Source: Pseudomonas sp. 21
GTDB taxonomy: Bacteria; Pseudomonadota; Gammaproteobacteria; Pseudomonadales; Pseudomonadaceae
Length of the DNA stretch: 44,503 nucleotides
Direction of reading: 5' to 3'
Assembly (NCBI RefSeq): GCF_000955805.1
Contig: NZ_JYOA01000004.1
Span: 579,271 to 623,773 of the forward strand
Part shown: positions 24,187-34,300 of the stretch, piece after piece
How positions within the stretch are numbered: position 1 is the first letter of the stretch
How the letters are laid out: every line of letters starts with the position of its first letter
Notes under the pieces: generated by a model
Seen by the model: only the letters and a program-made list of their open reading frames with translations
What the model was told of the DNA's origin: nothing
Database searches by the model: none
Translations under genes and position numbers: made by a program

Positions 24187-24205
24187 TCCGCGCGTCCTGA
24201 AGTGA

Positions 24206-24267
24206 CTGCGGCTCCAGGCCGCAGCTACTGACGTGGCAAAGGCAAAGCCCCGCACGGCGGGGCTTTG
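24206..24267 (+). terminator. Tandem hairpins after icmP
   Basis: Two perfect hairpins follow the icmP stop: CTGCGGC / GCCGCAG (24206-24224) and CAAAGCCCCGC-ACG-GCGGGGCTTTG (24243-24267). The second has the shape of an intrinsic terminator with a modest T-rich tail. Confidence 0.75.
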
Positions 24268-24297
24268 TCGTTTCCGGGCGGCAAACGATGTCGTTCT

Positions 24298-24320
24298 CAA
24301 ATACAAATTTTTCATATTTG
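24298..24320 (+). promoter_or_regulatory. AT-rich candidate Fur site/promoter for the DUF1111 gene
   Basis: CAAATA (24298-24303) and TATTTG (24315-24320) form a dyad around CAAATTTTTCA. A possible promoter overlaps it (TTCATA at 24311-24316, 18-base spacer, GATAAC at 24335-24340). The sequence resembles the icmP site (CAAATnTTTC core). It lies 58-80 bases before the chosen start codon and is much more AT rich than its surroundings. Confidence 0.5.
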
Positions 24321-24377
24321 CATTTGACGCCCCTGATAACATGGCCCGCTGCCATGTCACCGCTCTGGAACCCGTCG

Positions 24378-25802
24378 ATGCTCCACCGCCGTACCGCCCT
24401 GCACCTCGTGCCGCTGCTGTCTGCCCTCGCCCTTGCCGCGTGCAAGCCGGAGACCTCCCAGCACGCCGTGGCCGAGCCCGGCGAAGCGCTTTCCGGCGGC
24501 GCCACCACGGTCAGGCAGAGCGACCGCAACGCCTATTCCATGCCCTCGGCCAACCTCACGCCGAGCCGCCGCCTGGACTTCGCCGTGGGCAACAGCTTCT
24601 TCCGCAATCCCTGGGTGATCGCGCCGACCACCACCACTGCGCGCGACGGCCTCGGCCCGCTGTTCAACACCAACGCCTGCCAGAACTGCCACATCAAGGA
24701 CGGCCGCGGCCATCCGCCGGAGTTGAACGACGTCAACGCCGTGTCGATGCTGGTGCGCCTGTCGATCCCCGCCGGCTCCGCCGACGTCGAGACCATCAAG
24801 CGCCTGGGCGTGGTGCCCGAGCCGGTGTATGGCGGCCAGTTCCAGGACTCGGCGATCCCCGGCGTGGCGCCCGAAGGCAAGGTCCGCGTGGAATACGACG
24901 CGATGCCTGTGACCTTCAAGGACGGCACCGTGGTCGAGTTGCGCAAGCCGAAACTGCGCATCAGCGACCTGGGCTACGGCCCGATGCACGCGGACACGAT
25001 GTTCTCCGCGCGCATCGCCCCGCCGATGATCGGCCTGGGCCTGCTGGAGTCCATCAGCGAGGCGGACATCCTCGCCAACGCCGAGCAGCAGGCCAAAGGC
25101 AGCGACGGCATCCACGGCCGACCGAACCGGGTCTGGGACGATGCCACGCAACAGACCGTCCTCGGTCGCTTCGGCTGGAAGGCCGGGCAACCCAACGTCG
25201 CCCAGCAGAATGCCCACGCCTTCTCCGGTGACATGGGCCTGACCAGTGATCTGCTGCCCAGCGACGACTGCACGGCAGCGCAGACCGACTGCAAGAACGC
25301 CATCGACGGCGGCAAGCCGGAAGTCAGCCAGCACATTTTCAACCAGGTCGCCTTCTACGCCCGCAACCTCGCGGTGCCGGCGCGGCGCAAGGTCGACGAC
25401 CCGCAGGTGCTGACCGGCAAGGGGCTGTTCTTCGACTCCGGTTGCGCCAGCTGCCACACGCCCAAATTCACCACCGGCGCCAACGCCGCCGAACCGGAGC
25501 TGGCCAACCAGCTCATCCGCCCCTACAGCGACCTGCTGCTGCATGACATGGGCGAGGGACTAGCGGACAATCGCCCGGAATTTCTCGCCAGCGGCCGCGA
25601 TTGGCGCACGGCGCCGCTGTGGGGCATCGGCCTGACCGAGACGGTCAACGGTCACACCCAGTTCCTGCATGACGGCCGCGCCCGCAACCTGCTCGAAGCC
25701 GTGCTCTGGCATGGCGGCGAAGCCGAAGCGGCCAAACAGCGCGTACTGAATTTCGACGCCGGGCAGCGCGATGCCCTGCTGGCGTTCCTGAACTCACTCT
25801 AA
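24378..25802 (+). CDS. Di-heme DUF1111 lipoprotein (thiol-oxidoreductase-like)
   Basis: 474 aa. Lipoprotein signal (MLHRRTALHLVPLLSALALA / C) with lipobox LAAC. Two c-type heme motifs are seen: C101-Q-N-C104-H105 and C356-A-S-C359-H360. The DUF1111 family is related to MauG and di-heme peroxidases and is regularly found with imelysins. Here it stands between two of them, 15 bases before the second. It is probably a periplasmic redox enzyme acting on iron or a thiol; the substrate is unknown. The start at 24378 was chosen because it begins the lipoprotein signal; ATG codons at 24354 and 24288 are less likely, and the latter lies in the promoter region. Confidence 0.87.
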   Translation: MLHRRTALHLVPLLSALALAACKPETSQHAVAEPGEALSGGATTVRQSDRNAYSMPSANLTPSRRLDFAVGNSFFRNPWVIAPTTTTARDGLGPLFNTNACQNCHIKDGRGHPPELNDVNAVSMLVRLSIPAGSADVETIKRLGVVPEPVYGGQFQDSAIPGVAPEGKVRVEYDAMPVTFKDGTVVELRKPKLRISDLGYGPMHADTMFSARIAPPMIGLGLLESISEADILANAEQQAKGSDGIHGRPNRVWDDATQQTVLGRFGWKAGQPNVAQQNAHAFSGDMGLTSDLLPSDDCTAAQTDCKNAIDGGKPEVSQHIFNQVAFYARNLAVPARRKVDDPQVLTGKGLFFDSGCASCHTPKFTTGANAAEPELANQLIRPYSDLLLHDMGEGLADNRPEFLASGRDWRTAPLWGIGLTETVNGHTQFLHDGRARNLLEAVLWHGGEAEAAKQRVLNFDAGQRDALLAFLNSL

Positions 25803-25817
25803 GGAGCCGAGCCCACC

Positions 25818-26879
25818 ATGTTCCGCCCCCGACTTCTGATCACCAGCCTCGCCATCGCCCTGGGCGCCTGCTCGCCCACCGACCCGCAGGCGACCACCAG
25901 CGCCACGCTGGCCCAGCAGGTGATCCTGCCGACCTACAGCCGCTGGGTCGACGCCGACCGCGCGCTGGCCGCCAGCGCCCTGGCCTACTGCCAGGGCAAG
26001 GAAGACCTGACCAAGGCGCGCGCCGACTTCATGGCCGCACAGAAGGCCTGGGCCGAACTGCAGCCGCTGCTGGTCGGCCCGCTGGCCGAAGGCAACCGCT
26101 CCTGGCAGGTGCAGTTCTGGCCGGACAAGAAGAACCTCGTGGCGCGCCAGGTCGAGCAACTGCTGGGCAGCGGCAACGCGATTTCCCCGGCGACCCTGGA
26201 TAAGTCCAGCGTCGTGGTCCAGGGACTGACCGCCTACGAATACATCCTCTACGACGCCAAGATCGACCTCGCCAACGCCGAGACCAAGGCGCGCTACTGC
26301 CCGCTGCTGGAAGCCATCGGCAGCCACCAGCAGGCGCTGGCAGAGAACATCCTGGCGCAGTGGAAGCAGGACGGCGGCATGCTCGCCCAGCTCTCCAAGT
26401 TCCCCAACGAGCGCTACGCCGATGCCCACGAGGCCATCGCCGAGCTGCTGCGCGTGCAGGTCACGGCGCTGGACATGCTGAAGAAAAAACTCGGCACCCC
26501 GCTGGGCCGCCAGAGCAAGGGCATCCCGCAGCCGTTCCAGGCCGAAGGCTGGCGCAGCGACATGTCGCTGGCGAGCCTGGACTCCAGCCTGACCGGCGCC
26601 CAGGCGCTGTGGGACGGCACCGACAAGAAGGGCCTGCGCGCCCTGCTGCCGGCCGAGCAGAAAGAGCTGGCCGGCAAGATCGACGCGGCCTACGCCGATG
26701 TCCACGGCAAGCTGAAAGCCATCAACCAGCCGCTCAGCGAACTGCTCAAGGACGAAGCGGGCCTCAAGCAGCTGAACGACCTGTACGACAGCCTCAACGT
26801 CGTCCATCGCCTGCACGAAGGCGACCTGGCGAAGGCGTTGGGAGTACAACTCGGCTTCAACGCCAACGACGGCGACTGA
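25818..26879 (+). CDS. Second imelysin-family lipoprotein, motif His lost
   Basis: 353 aa. Short signal peptide with lipobox LGAC (LAIALGAC). The rest is the imelysin helical fold, with a typical N-terminal VILPTYSRWVDADRALAASA and a C-terminal DLYDSLNVVHRL. The GxHxxE motif is replaced by G136-L-T138-A-Y-E141 (QGLTAYEYILYD): the His is Thr while Gly and Glu remain. It may therefore bind iron differently or act with IcmP or the di-heme protein. It is 15 bases after DUF1111 and 24 before DUF1513, in one operon. AAGGAG precedes the ATG. Not an obvious pseudogene: the frame is clean and full length. Confidence 0.87.
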   Translation: MFRPRLLITSLAIALGACSPTDPQATTSATLAQQVILPTYSRWVDADRALAASALAYCQGKEDLTKARADFMAAQKAWAELQPLLVGPLAEGNRSWQVQFWPDKKNLVARQVEQLLGSGNAISPATLDKSSVVVQGLTAYEYILYDAKIDLANAETKARYCPLLEAIGSHQQALAENILAQWKQDGGMLAQLSKFPNERYADAHEAIAELLRVQVTALDMLKKKLGTPLGRQSKGIPQPFQAEGWRSDMSLASLDSSLTGAQALWDGTDKKGLRALLPAEQKELAGKIDAAYADVHGKLKAINQPLSELLKDEAGLKQLNDLYDSLNVVHRLHEGDLAKALGVQLGFNANDGD

Positions 26880-26903
26880 TCGAAAGCGAACGAGGTGAAC
26901 GCC

Positions 26904-27998
26904 ATGTTGCGACGTCACGTGATCGGCCTGGGCAGCCTGCTGCTCGGCGCCCTGACCTTCGGCGGCTGGACGCTGTCACGCAAGGGCAAGGAGCCCCTGG
27001 TGCTGTCCGCCCGTGACGACGCGGATGGCAAGCACTACGCCGTGGGCTATCGCCTGGATGGCAGCTGTGCCTTCGCCACCGAAGTCGGCCTGCGCTGCCA
27101 CGACGTGGTGCAGCACCCCGAGCGGCCATTGGCGCTGTTCGTCGCCCGGCGGCCGGGGCGGCAGAGCTACCTGATCGACCTGAACGACGGCCGCCTGCTG
27201 CAGACCCTCGACTCGCAGGCCGACCGTCACTTCTACGGCCACGGCGTGTGGCACAAGGACGGCGAGTGGCTCTACGCCACCGAAAACGACACCACCGATC
27301 CGGGCCGCGGGATGCTCGGCGTGTACCGCTTCGATGGCGAGCGCCTGAGCCACACCGGCGAGATTTCTACCCACGGCCTTGGCCCGCATCAGGTGTCCTG
27401 GATGCCCGACGGCGAGACCCTGGTGGTCGCCAACGGCGGCATCCGCACCGAAGCCGAAAGCCGCGTGGAAATGAACCTCGACGCCATGGAGCCGAGCCTG
27501 GTGCTGATGCGCCGCGACGGCTCGCTGATCTCCAAGGAAACCCTGCCGCAGCAGATGAACAGCGTGCGCCACCTGGCCATCGCCAAGGACGGCACCATTG
27601 TCGCCGGCCAGCAGTACATGGGCGATGCCCACGACCGCGCCGACCTGCTCGCCATCAAGCGCCCCGGCCAGCCCTTCGAAGCCTTCCCGCTGGCGGACGA
27701 GCAGCGCCTGGCGATGACCCAGTACACCGCCAGCGTCGCCATCCACGACGAGCTGCGCCTGGTCGCCCTGACCGCGCCGCGCGGCAACCGCTTCTTCATC
27801 TGGGACCTGGACACCGGCGCCGTGCGCCTGGACGCGCCACTGCCCGATTGCGCCGGCGTCGGCGCGGTGAAGGACGGCTTCGTCGTCACCTCCGGACAGG
27901 GCCGCTGCCGCGTCTATGACTGCCGCATCGAGCGCATCGCCGGCACCCCGCTGGACCTGCCCCCGGCCTTCTGGGACAACCACCTGCACCTGGCCTGA
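26904..27998 (+). CDS. DUF1513 periplasmic beta-propeller-like protein
   Basis: 364 aa. The N terminus has twin Arg (LRRHVIGLGSLLLGALTFGG) before a hydrophobic stretch, so it is exported, possibly by Tat, although the full Tat motif is not present. The mature part has repeated strand-turn segments (ALFVARRPGRQSYLIDLNDG, WLYATENDTTDPGRGMLGVY, TLVVANGGIRT) that look like beta-propeller blades. It is the last gene of the DUF1111-imelysin-DUF1513 unit, a gene set that recurs in Proteobacteria under iron control; the function is not known. GAGGTG lies upstream of the ATG; a GTG three codons earlier is a less likely start. Confidence 0.85.
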   Translation: MLRRHVIGLGSLLLGALTFGGWTLSRKGKEPLVLSARDDADGKHYAVGYRLDGSCAFATEVGLRCHDVVQHPERPLALFVARRPGRQSYLIDLNDGRLLQTLDSQADRHFYGHGVWHKDGEWLYATENDTTDPGRGMLGVYRFDGERLSHTGEISTHGLGPHQVSWMPDGETLVVANGGIRTEAESRVEMNLDAMEPSLVLMRRDGSLISKETLPQQMNSVRHLAIAKDGTIVAGQQYMGDAHDRADLLAIKRPGQPFEAFPLADEQRLAMTQYTASVAIHDELRLVALTAPRGNRFFIWDLDTGAVRLDAPLPDCAGVGAVKDGFVVTSGQGRCRVYDCRIERIAGTPLDLPPAFWDNHLHLA

Positions 27999-28026
27999 AG
28001 CTGCGTCTGCGAAAGAACCGACGAGC

Positions 28027-28108
28027 GTAGGAGCGGACTCCGTCCGCGATGGACAGCCGGCTTGCTCGGAGTGGCCGGAAACCGATCGCGGACAAAGTCC
28101 GCTCCCAC
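28027..28108. repeat. REP-like doublet, GCGGAC family
   Basis: Arms GTAGGAGCGGACTCCGTCCG (28027) and GGACAAAGTCCGCTCCCAC (ending 28108), with hairpins GCGGAC-TCC-GTCCGC and GCGGAC-AAA-GTCCGC. It lies between the DUF1513 gene and the chemoreceptor gene. The remaining 148 bases of this gap show nothing I can name. Confidence 0.88.
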
Positions 28109-28256
28109 GCGACAAGGGGCCGCGGCATCAAGCGGAACGCCCGTCCCAGAGCGCTCCGCAGCCCTACCATTCATCTGCCCGGCCTCACAAACGCGCGCTC
28201 CCGGCCGATGCAAAGACTGACCGATTCCCACCTTGCGTCTTAGAGGCGTACCCACG

Positions 28257-29882
28257 ATGTCCCCCAACACTTCCTTGCGTACCCAGATCCTTTCGCTGCT
28301 GGGCGGCAGCCTGCTGCTCGTGCTGCTGATCGCCCTCGCCTGCTTCCACTTCCTCTCCGGCAGCGTGGGCGCCTACCAGCGCCTGCTGGACGGCCCGCTG
28401 CAATCCTCACAACTGGTCGACCAGGCCAACCTGGCCTTCAAGGTCCAGGTGCAGGAATGGAAGAACGTCCTCCTGCGCGGCCAGCAACCGGCCGACCTGA
28501 ACAAGTACTGGGGCCAGTTCGAGGACCAGGAGCGCGCCGTGCAGGACGTGCTCGGCCGCCTGGAACAGAACGCCAGTGACGAGCCGCCGCTCAAGGCCCA
28601 GGTAACCCGCCTGCGCGACGAGCACCGCCAGCTCGGCCAGGCCTACCGCAAGGGCCGCGATGCCTACCTCGCCGCCGGCAGCGACCCGCGCGCCGGTGAC
28701 GCCGCGGTGAAAGGCATCGACCGCGCCGCCAGCGAGCAGATGGCCGCCCTGGTGGACAGCCTGCACCGCGACGCCCAGGAAGAAGCCAGGAGCATCTCCG
28801 CCAGCGCCCACAGCACCGCCATCGGCGGCAGCCTGATCCTGCTGATCTCCGGCCTCGCCCTGGGCCTGCTCAGCCTGTGGCTGGTCAATCGCAACCTGAT
28901 CGGCCCGATCGCCCGCCTGATCGAGCACATCGCCCAGCTCAGCGAGGGCAACTTCGGCGAGCGCGTCGATGCCAGCCGTCGCGACGAACTGGGCCGCCTG
29001 GCCCGCGCCGCCAACACCCTGCGCGACTTCCTGGCCGAGACCTTCACCCGCTTGAAGCACAGCACCACCGAACTGGACACCGCCAGCGGCGAACTGAACG
29101 CCATCGCCACCCTGATGGCCGAAGGCACCCGCGAGCAGTTCTCGCGCACCGACCAGGTGGCCACGGCGATGCACGAGATGTCCGCCACCGCGCAGGAAGT
29201 CGCGCGCCACGCCTCCGACGCCGCGCGCGCTGCCGATGACGCCGACCAGCACGCCCAGCAAGGCGGCGAGGTGATGAAGACCACCATCGTCACCATCACC
29301 GAGATGAGCAACGAGATCGCCAACACCGCCGAAGTCATCCGCCGCCTGGAAAGCGACAGCGGGCGCATCGGCAAGGTGCTGGAAGTGATCCGCGGCATCG
29401 CCGACCAGACCAACCTGCTGGCCCTCAACGCCGCCATCGAGGCCGCGCGCGCCGGTGAAGCCGGCCGTGGTTTCGCCGTGGTCGCCGACGAGGTGCGCAC
29501 CCTGGCCCAGCGCACCGCCGAATCCACCGCCGAGATCCACCAGATCATCGACACCGTGCAGACCGGCTCGGTGAACGCCCTGCGCGCCATCGAGAACGGC
29601 CAGACCCGCAGCGAGCAGGGTGTGGAGCGCGTCACCCAGGCCGGCGAAGTGCTGCGCAGCATCACCCACGCAGTGGAGGCGATCCGCGACATGAACCGCC
29701 AGATCGCCACCGCCGCCGAGGAACAGACCTCGGTCGCCGAGGACATCTCGCGCAACCTCACCGAGATCACCGCCATCGGCGCCACCAACGAGGAAAACGT
29801 GGTGCGCACCCAGGGCGCCAGCCGCCACCTGCACGGCCTCTCCGGCGAGATCGCCGACGTCACCCGCAAGCTCAGCGCCTGA
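28257..29882 (+). CDS. Methyl-accepting chemotaxis protein
   Basis: 541 aa. TM1 about 10-32, a periplasmic helical ligand-binding domain (about 33-185, four-helix-bundle-like, with [12 protein letters not shown]), TM2 about 186-208, HAMP about 210-262, and a cytoplasmic signalling domain. The signalling domain holds the conserved hairpin tip [20 protein letters not shown] followed by [21 protein letters not shown]. No C-terminal CheR-binding pentapeptide is present (it ends RKLSA). It senses an unknown small ligand and signals to a CheA-type kinase. It lies between the iron module and mexV; I do not recall an orthologue at this site in P. aeruginosa. The ATG at 28257 begins at the signal-anchor and is preferred over an upstream in-frame start. 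Confidence 0.92.
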   Translation: MSPNTSLRTQILSLLGGSLLLVLLIALACFHFLSGSVGAYQRLLDGPLQSSQLVDQANLAFKVQVQEWKNVLLRGQQPADLNKYWGQFEDQERAVQDVLGRLEQNASDEPPLKAQVTRLRDEHRQLGQAYRKGRDAYLAAGSDPRAGDAAVKGIDRAASEQMAALVDSLHRDAQEEARSISASAHSTAIGGSLILLISGLALGLLSLWLVNRNLIGPIARLIEHIAQLSEGNFGERVDASRRDELGRLARAANTLRDFLAETFTRLKHSTTELDTASGELNAIATLMAEGTREQFSRTDQVATAMHEMSATAQEVARHASDAARAADDADQHAQQGGEVMKTTIVTITEMSNEIANTAEVIRRLESDSGRIGKVLEVIRGIADQTNLLALNAAIEAARAGEAGRGFAVVADEVRTLAQRTAESTAEIHQIIDTVQTGSVNALRAIENGQTRSEQGVERVTQAGEVLRSITHAVEAIRDMNRQIATAAEEQTSVAEDISRNLTEITAIGATNEENVVRTQGASRHLHGLSGEIADVTRKLSA

Positions 29883-30000
29883 TCCGCTTGCGCCACATGG
29901 ATGTGGCTCCCTTCCCTGCTTCCGCTGCTGCACCGATTCAGCGCGTATCTGCCGCAAACAACCTTACTTTTCGTGCGAAACCTCTTGTAATCGCAGCCCT

Positions 30001-30027
30001 TTGACTCGCCGCGCATTCAGGCATAAG
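30001..30027 (+). promoter_or_regulatory. Weak promoter candidate upstream of mexV
   Basis: TTGACT (30001-30006) and CATAAG (30022-30027) are separated by only 15 bases. It is the best promoter-like pair in the 290-base gap before mexV. No binding site for a local regulator is seen, and no regulator gene is adjacent to mexVW. Confidence 0.3.
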
Positions 30028-30172
30028 GTGCGCAATTCCGCCCCGCAATGGGGCGTCCCACGTATCGGCTTCAGAGCCTGATCGACATCTGCGCGAACGG
30101 AAGGCCGCCCGGCCAATAGTGGGCGAGCGATCGCGCCCGATAGCTGCCAGGCACGTACCAAGGAACAGGAAG

Positions 30173-31294
30173 ATGTTGCGCCGCATGCTGATCATGCTGG
30201 GCGTAGTTGCCGTCATCGTTGCGGTGCTCGCCGGCTCGAAATACCTCTCCATCAAGAAACAGATCGCCATGTTCTCGGCACCGCGTCCGCCGGTGAGCGT
30301 GAACGCCACCCAAGCCGAACAGCGCGACTGGCAGAGCCGCCTGCAGGCCATCGGTACCCTGCGCGCCATCCAGGGTGTGACCCTGACCGCCGAGGTTTCC
30401 GGCACGGTCAGCGCGGTGCAGTTCGTCTCCGGCGACAAGGTCAAGGTCGGCCAGCCGGTCGTGCAGTTGGAATCCGACGTCGAGCAGGCCACCCTGCGCA
30501 CCGCCGAGGCGGACCTCGGGCTCGCCCAGGTCGAGTACGAGCGCGGCAAGAGCCTGGTGGGCCGCCAGGCCATTTCCAAGAGCGAATACGACCGCCTCGC
30601 TGCCCAGCTGAACCGTTCCACCGCTACCGTCGCGCAACTGCGCGCCGCGCTGGCGAAGAAGCGCATCCTCGCCCCCTTCTCCGGGACCATCGGCATCCGC
30701 CAGGTGGACGTCGGCGACTACGTGTCCCCCGGCACCGAGATCGTCACCCTGCAGGATCTTTCGACCCTGCAGGTGGACTTCTTCCTGCCCGAGCAGGACT
30801 TCCCGCTGCTCAAGCGCGGGCAGAAAGTCGTGGTGCGCGTGGCCGCCTATCCGGGCCAGAGCTTCGACGCGCAGATCGACGCCATCAGCCCGCGCGTGGA
30901 CAACCAGACGCGCAACCTGCTGGTCCGCGCCAGCATGGCCAACCCCGAGGGCAAGCTGCTGCCGGGCATGTTCGCCAACCTGGAAGTGCAGTTGCCGGAC
31001 AGCGCCCCGCGCGTCGTGGTCCCCGAGACCGCCGTCGCCTTCACCCTGTACGGCAACTCGGTGTACGTGGTGGTGCCGCACAAGCCCAAGGACGGCGAAA
31101 ACGCGGAGGACGCCAAGGCCGACGACAAGACGCCGAAGCTGGACGTCGAGCGCCGCTTCGTGAAGACCGGCGAGCGCCGCGAAGGCAGCGTGGTGATCCT
31201 CGAAGGCCTGAAGGCCGGCGAGGAAGTGGTGACCTCCGGCCAGCTCAAGCTGGACAACGGCACCGCCGTCGCCATCGTCAAGGACCCGCAGTAA
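30173..31294 (+). CDS. mexV: RND efflux membrane-fusion protein (MexV)
   Basis: 373 aa. One N-terminal hydrophobic segment (about 5-22) anchors it to the inner membrane. Then come the usual half lipoyl motifs (VTLTAEVSGTVSAVQFVSGD, and RILAPFSGTIGIRQVDVGDY), an alpha-helical hairpin between them, a beta-barrel domain (LQVDFFLPEQDF) and a membrane-proximal domain ending in LDNGTAVAIVKDPQ. It is the periplasmic adaptor for MexW. AGGAA lies upstream of the ATG. Named by family, size of partner and neighbourhood. The outer-membrane channel is not encoded here, and in P. aeruginosa MexVW uses OprM. Confidence 0.85.
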   Translation: MLRRMLIMLGVVAVIVAVLAGSKYLSIKKQIAMFSAPRPPVSVNATQAEQRDWQSRLQAIGTLRAIQGVTLTAEVSGTVSAVQFVSGDKVKVGQPVVQLESDVEQATLRTAEADLGLAQVEYERGKSLVGRQAISKSEYDRLAAQLNRSTATVAQLRAALAKKRILAPFSGTIGIRQVDVGDYVSPGTEIVTLQDLSTLQVDFFLPEQDFPLLKRGQKVVVRVAAYPGQSFDAQIDAISPRVDNQTRNLLVRASMANPEGKLLPGMFANLEVQLPDSAPRVVVPETAVAFTLYGNSVYVVVPHKPKDGENAEDAKADDKTPKLDVERRFVKTGERREGSVVILEGLKAGEEVVTSGQLKLDNGTAVAIVKDPQ

Positions 31295-31377
31295 TCGCAT
31301 AGCCGGCGCGTCGCTCGATGCTGCGCGCCAACAGCCCCCGCCGTCATCCGGCAGGGTCCGCATTAAAGGATTGAGCT

Positions 31378-34300
31378 ATGTTCACCGATCCCTTTATCCG
31401 TCGCCCCGTGCTGGCGACCGTGGTCAGCCTGCTGATCGTCCTGCTCGGCATGCAGGCCTTCAGCAAGCTGGTGATCCGCGAATACCCGCAGATGGAAAAC
31501 GCGCTGATCACCGTCACCACCTTCTATGCCGGCGCCAACGCCGAGACCATCCAGGGCTACATCACCCAGCCGCTGCAGCAGAGTCTCGCCAGCGCCGAAG
31601 GCATCGACTACATGACCTCGGTGAGCCGGCAGAACTACTCGGTGATCTCGATCTACGCGCACATCGGCGCCAACTCCGATCGCCTGGTGACCGAGCTGCT
31701 GTCGAAGATCGGCGAGGTGAAGACCCAGCTGCCGCCCGACGCGGAAGACCCGGTACTGGACAAGGAGGCGGCCGACGCCTCGGCGCTGATGTACATCAGC
31801 TTCTTCAGCGAGCAGATGAACAATCCGCAGATCACCGACTACCTGTCGCGGGTGATCCAGCCCAAGCTCGCCACCCTGCCGGGTATCTCCGAAGCCGAGA
31901 TCCTCGGTAACCAGGTCTTCGCCATGCGCCTGTGGCTGGACCCGGTGAAGATGGCCGCCTACGGCATCACCGCCGGCGACGTGGCCAGCGCGGTGCGCGA
32001 GTACAACTTCCTCTCCGCCGCCGGCGAGGTGAAGGGCGAGCTGGTGGTCACCTCGGTGAACGCCTCCACCGACCTGAAGTCCCCGGAAGCCTTCGCCGCC
32101 ATCCCGCTGAAGACCGCGGGCGATCGCCGCGTACTGATGGGCGACGTGGCGCGCATCGAACTGGGCGCGGCGAGCTACGACGCGGTCAGCTCGTTCAACG
32201 GCATCCCGTCGGTGTACATCGGTATCAAGGGCACGCCCAGCTCCAACCCGCTGGACGTGATCAAGGAAGTCCGCGCCAAGATGCCGGAGCTGGAAGAGCA
32301 ACTGCCGCCGGGCCTGCAGGTATCCATCGCCTACGACGCCACGCGCTTCATCCAGGCCTCCATCGACGAGGTGGTGAAGACCCTGGGCGAGGCGATCCTG
32401 ATCGTCATCGTGGTGGTCTTCCTGTTCCTCGGCGCTTTCCGCTCGGTGATCATCCCGGTGGTGACCATCCCGCTGTCGATGATCGGCGTGCTGTTCTTCA
32501 TGCAGGTGATGGGCTACTCGATCAACCTGCTGACCCTGCTGGCGATGGTGCTGGCCATCGGCCTGGTGGTGGACGACGCCATCGTGGTGGTGGAGAACAT
32601 CCACCGCCACATCGAGGAGGGCAAGTCGCCGTTCCAGGGTGCCATCGAGGGCGCGCGGGAAATCGCCGTGCCGGTGGTGACCATGACCATCACCCTGGCC
32701 GCCGTGTACGCGCCCATCGGCTTCCTCAGCGGCCTCACCGGCGCGCTGTTCAAGGAGTTCGCCTTCACCCTGGCCGGCGCGGTGATCATCTCCGGCATCG
32801 TCGCCCTGACCCTGTCGCCGATGATGTGCTCGCGCCTGCTGCGCCACGACGAGAACCCCAGCGGCCTGGCCCATCGCCTGGACCTGATCTTCGAAGGCCT
32901 CAAGCGGCGCTACCAGTGCGCCCTGCACGGCACCCTGAACAGCCGCCCGGTGGTGATCGTCTTCGCCCTGCTGGTGCTGGCGATCATCCCGCTGCTGATG
33001 ATGTTCACCCACAAGGAACTGGCGCCGGAGGAAGACCAGGGCATCGTCTTCATCATGGCCAACGCACCGCAGACGGCGAACCTGGATTACCTGTCGAAGT
33101 ACACCGCCGAGTTCGAAGGCATCTTCCGCAAGTTCCCCGAGTACTATTCGGCGTTCCAGATCAACGGCTACAACGGCGTGCAGACCGGTATCGGCGGCAT
33201 GCTGCTCAAGCCCTGGGACGAGCGCCAGCGCAGCCAGATGGAACTGCTGCACGCGGTGCAGGGCGAGCTGGACAAGATCCCCGGCCTGCAGATCTTCGGC
33301 TTCAACCTGCCATCGCTGCCGGGCACCGGCGAGGGCCTGCCGTTCCAGTTCGTGATCAACACCGCCAGCGACTACCAGTCCCTGCTGCAGGTGGCCGAGC
33401 GGGTGAAGAAGCGCGCGGAAGAGTCGGGCAAGTTCGCCTTCCTCGACCTCGACCTGGCCTTCGACAAGCCGGAGCTGGTGGTCGATATCGACCGCGCAAA
33501 GGCCGCGCAGATGGGCGTGACCATGCAGGACCTGGGCGTCGCTCTGGGGGCGCTGCTCGGTGAAGGCGAGATCAACCGCTTCACCATCGACGGGCGCAGC
33601 TACAAGGTGATCGCCCAGGTCGAGCGCGCCTACCGCGACAACCCGGGCTGGCTGAACAACTACTACGTGAAGAGCCAGAGCGGCCAGCTGATCTCGCTGT
33701 CCACGCTGGTGAACTTCCACGAGCGCGCGCGCCCGCGCCAGCTCAACCAGTTCCAGCAACTCAACTCGGCGATCATCTCCGGCGTGCCGATGGTCAGCAT
33801 GGGCGAAGCCATCGACACGGTGCGCGGCATCGCCGAGCAGGAGTCACCGCGCGGCTTCTCCTTCGACTACGCCGGCGCCTCGCGGCAATTCGTGCAGGAA
33901 GGCAGCGCGCTGATGATCACCTTCGCCCTGGCACTGGCGGTGATCTTCCTGGTGCTGGCGGCGCAATTCGAGAGCTTCCGCGATCCGCTGGTGATCATGG
34001 TCACGGTGCCGCTGTCGATCTGCGGTGCGCTGATCCCGCTGTTCCTCGGCCTGTCGAGCCTGAACATCTACACCCAGGTGGGGCTGGTGACGCTGATCGG
34101 GCTGATCAGCAAGCACGGCATCCTCATCGTCGAGTTCGCCAATCAGCTGCGCCACGAGCGCGGACTGTCGGTGCGCGAGGCGGTGGAGGAAGCTGCGGCG
34201 ATCCGCCTGCGCCCGGTGCTGATGACCACAGCAGCGATGGTGCTGGGCGTGACGCCACTGCTGTTCGCCAGCGGTGCCGGCGCGGTGAGCCGCTTCGACA

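Noticed and set aside
31363..33759. Minus-strand open frame of 798 aa opposite mexW
   Set aside because: Antisense to a clear RND pump; composition is an artefact of codon bias.
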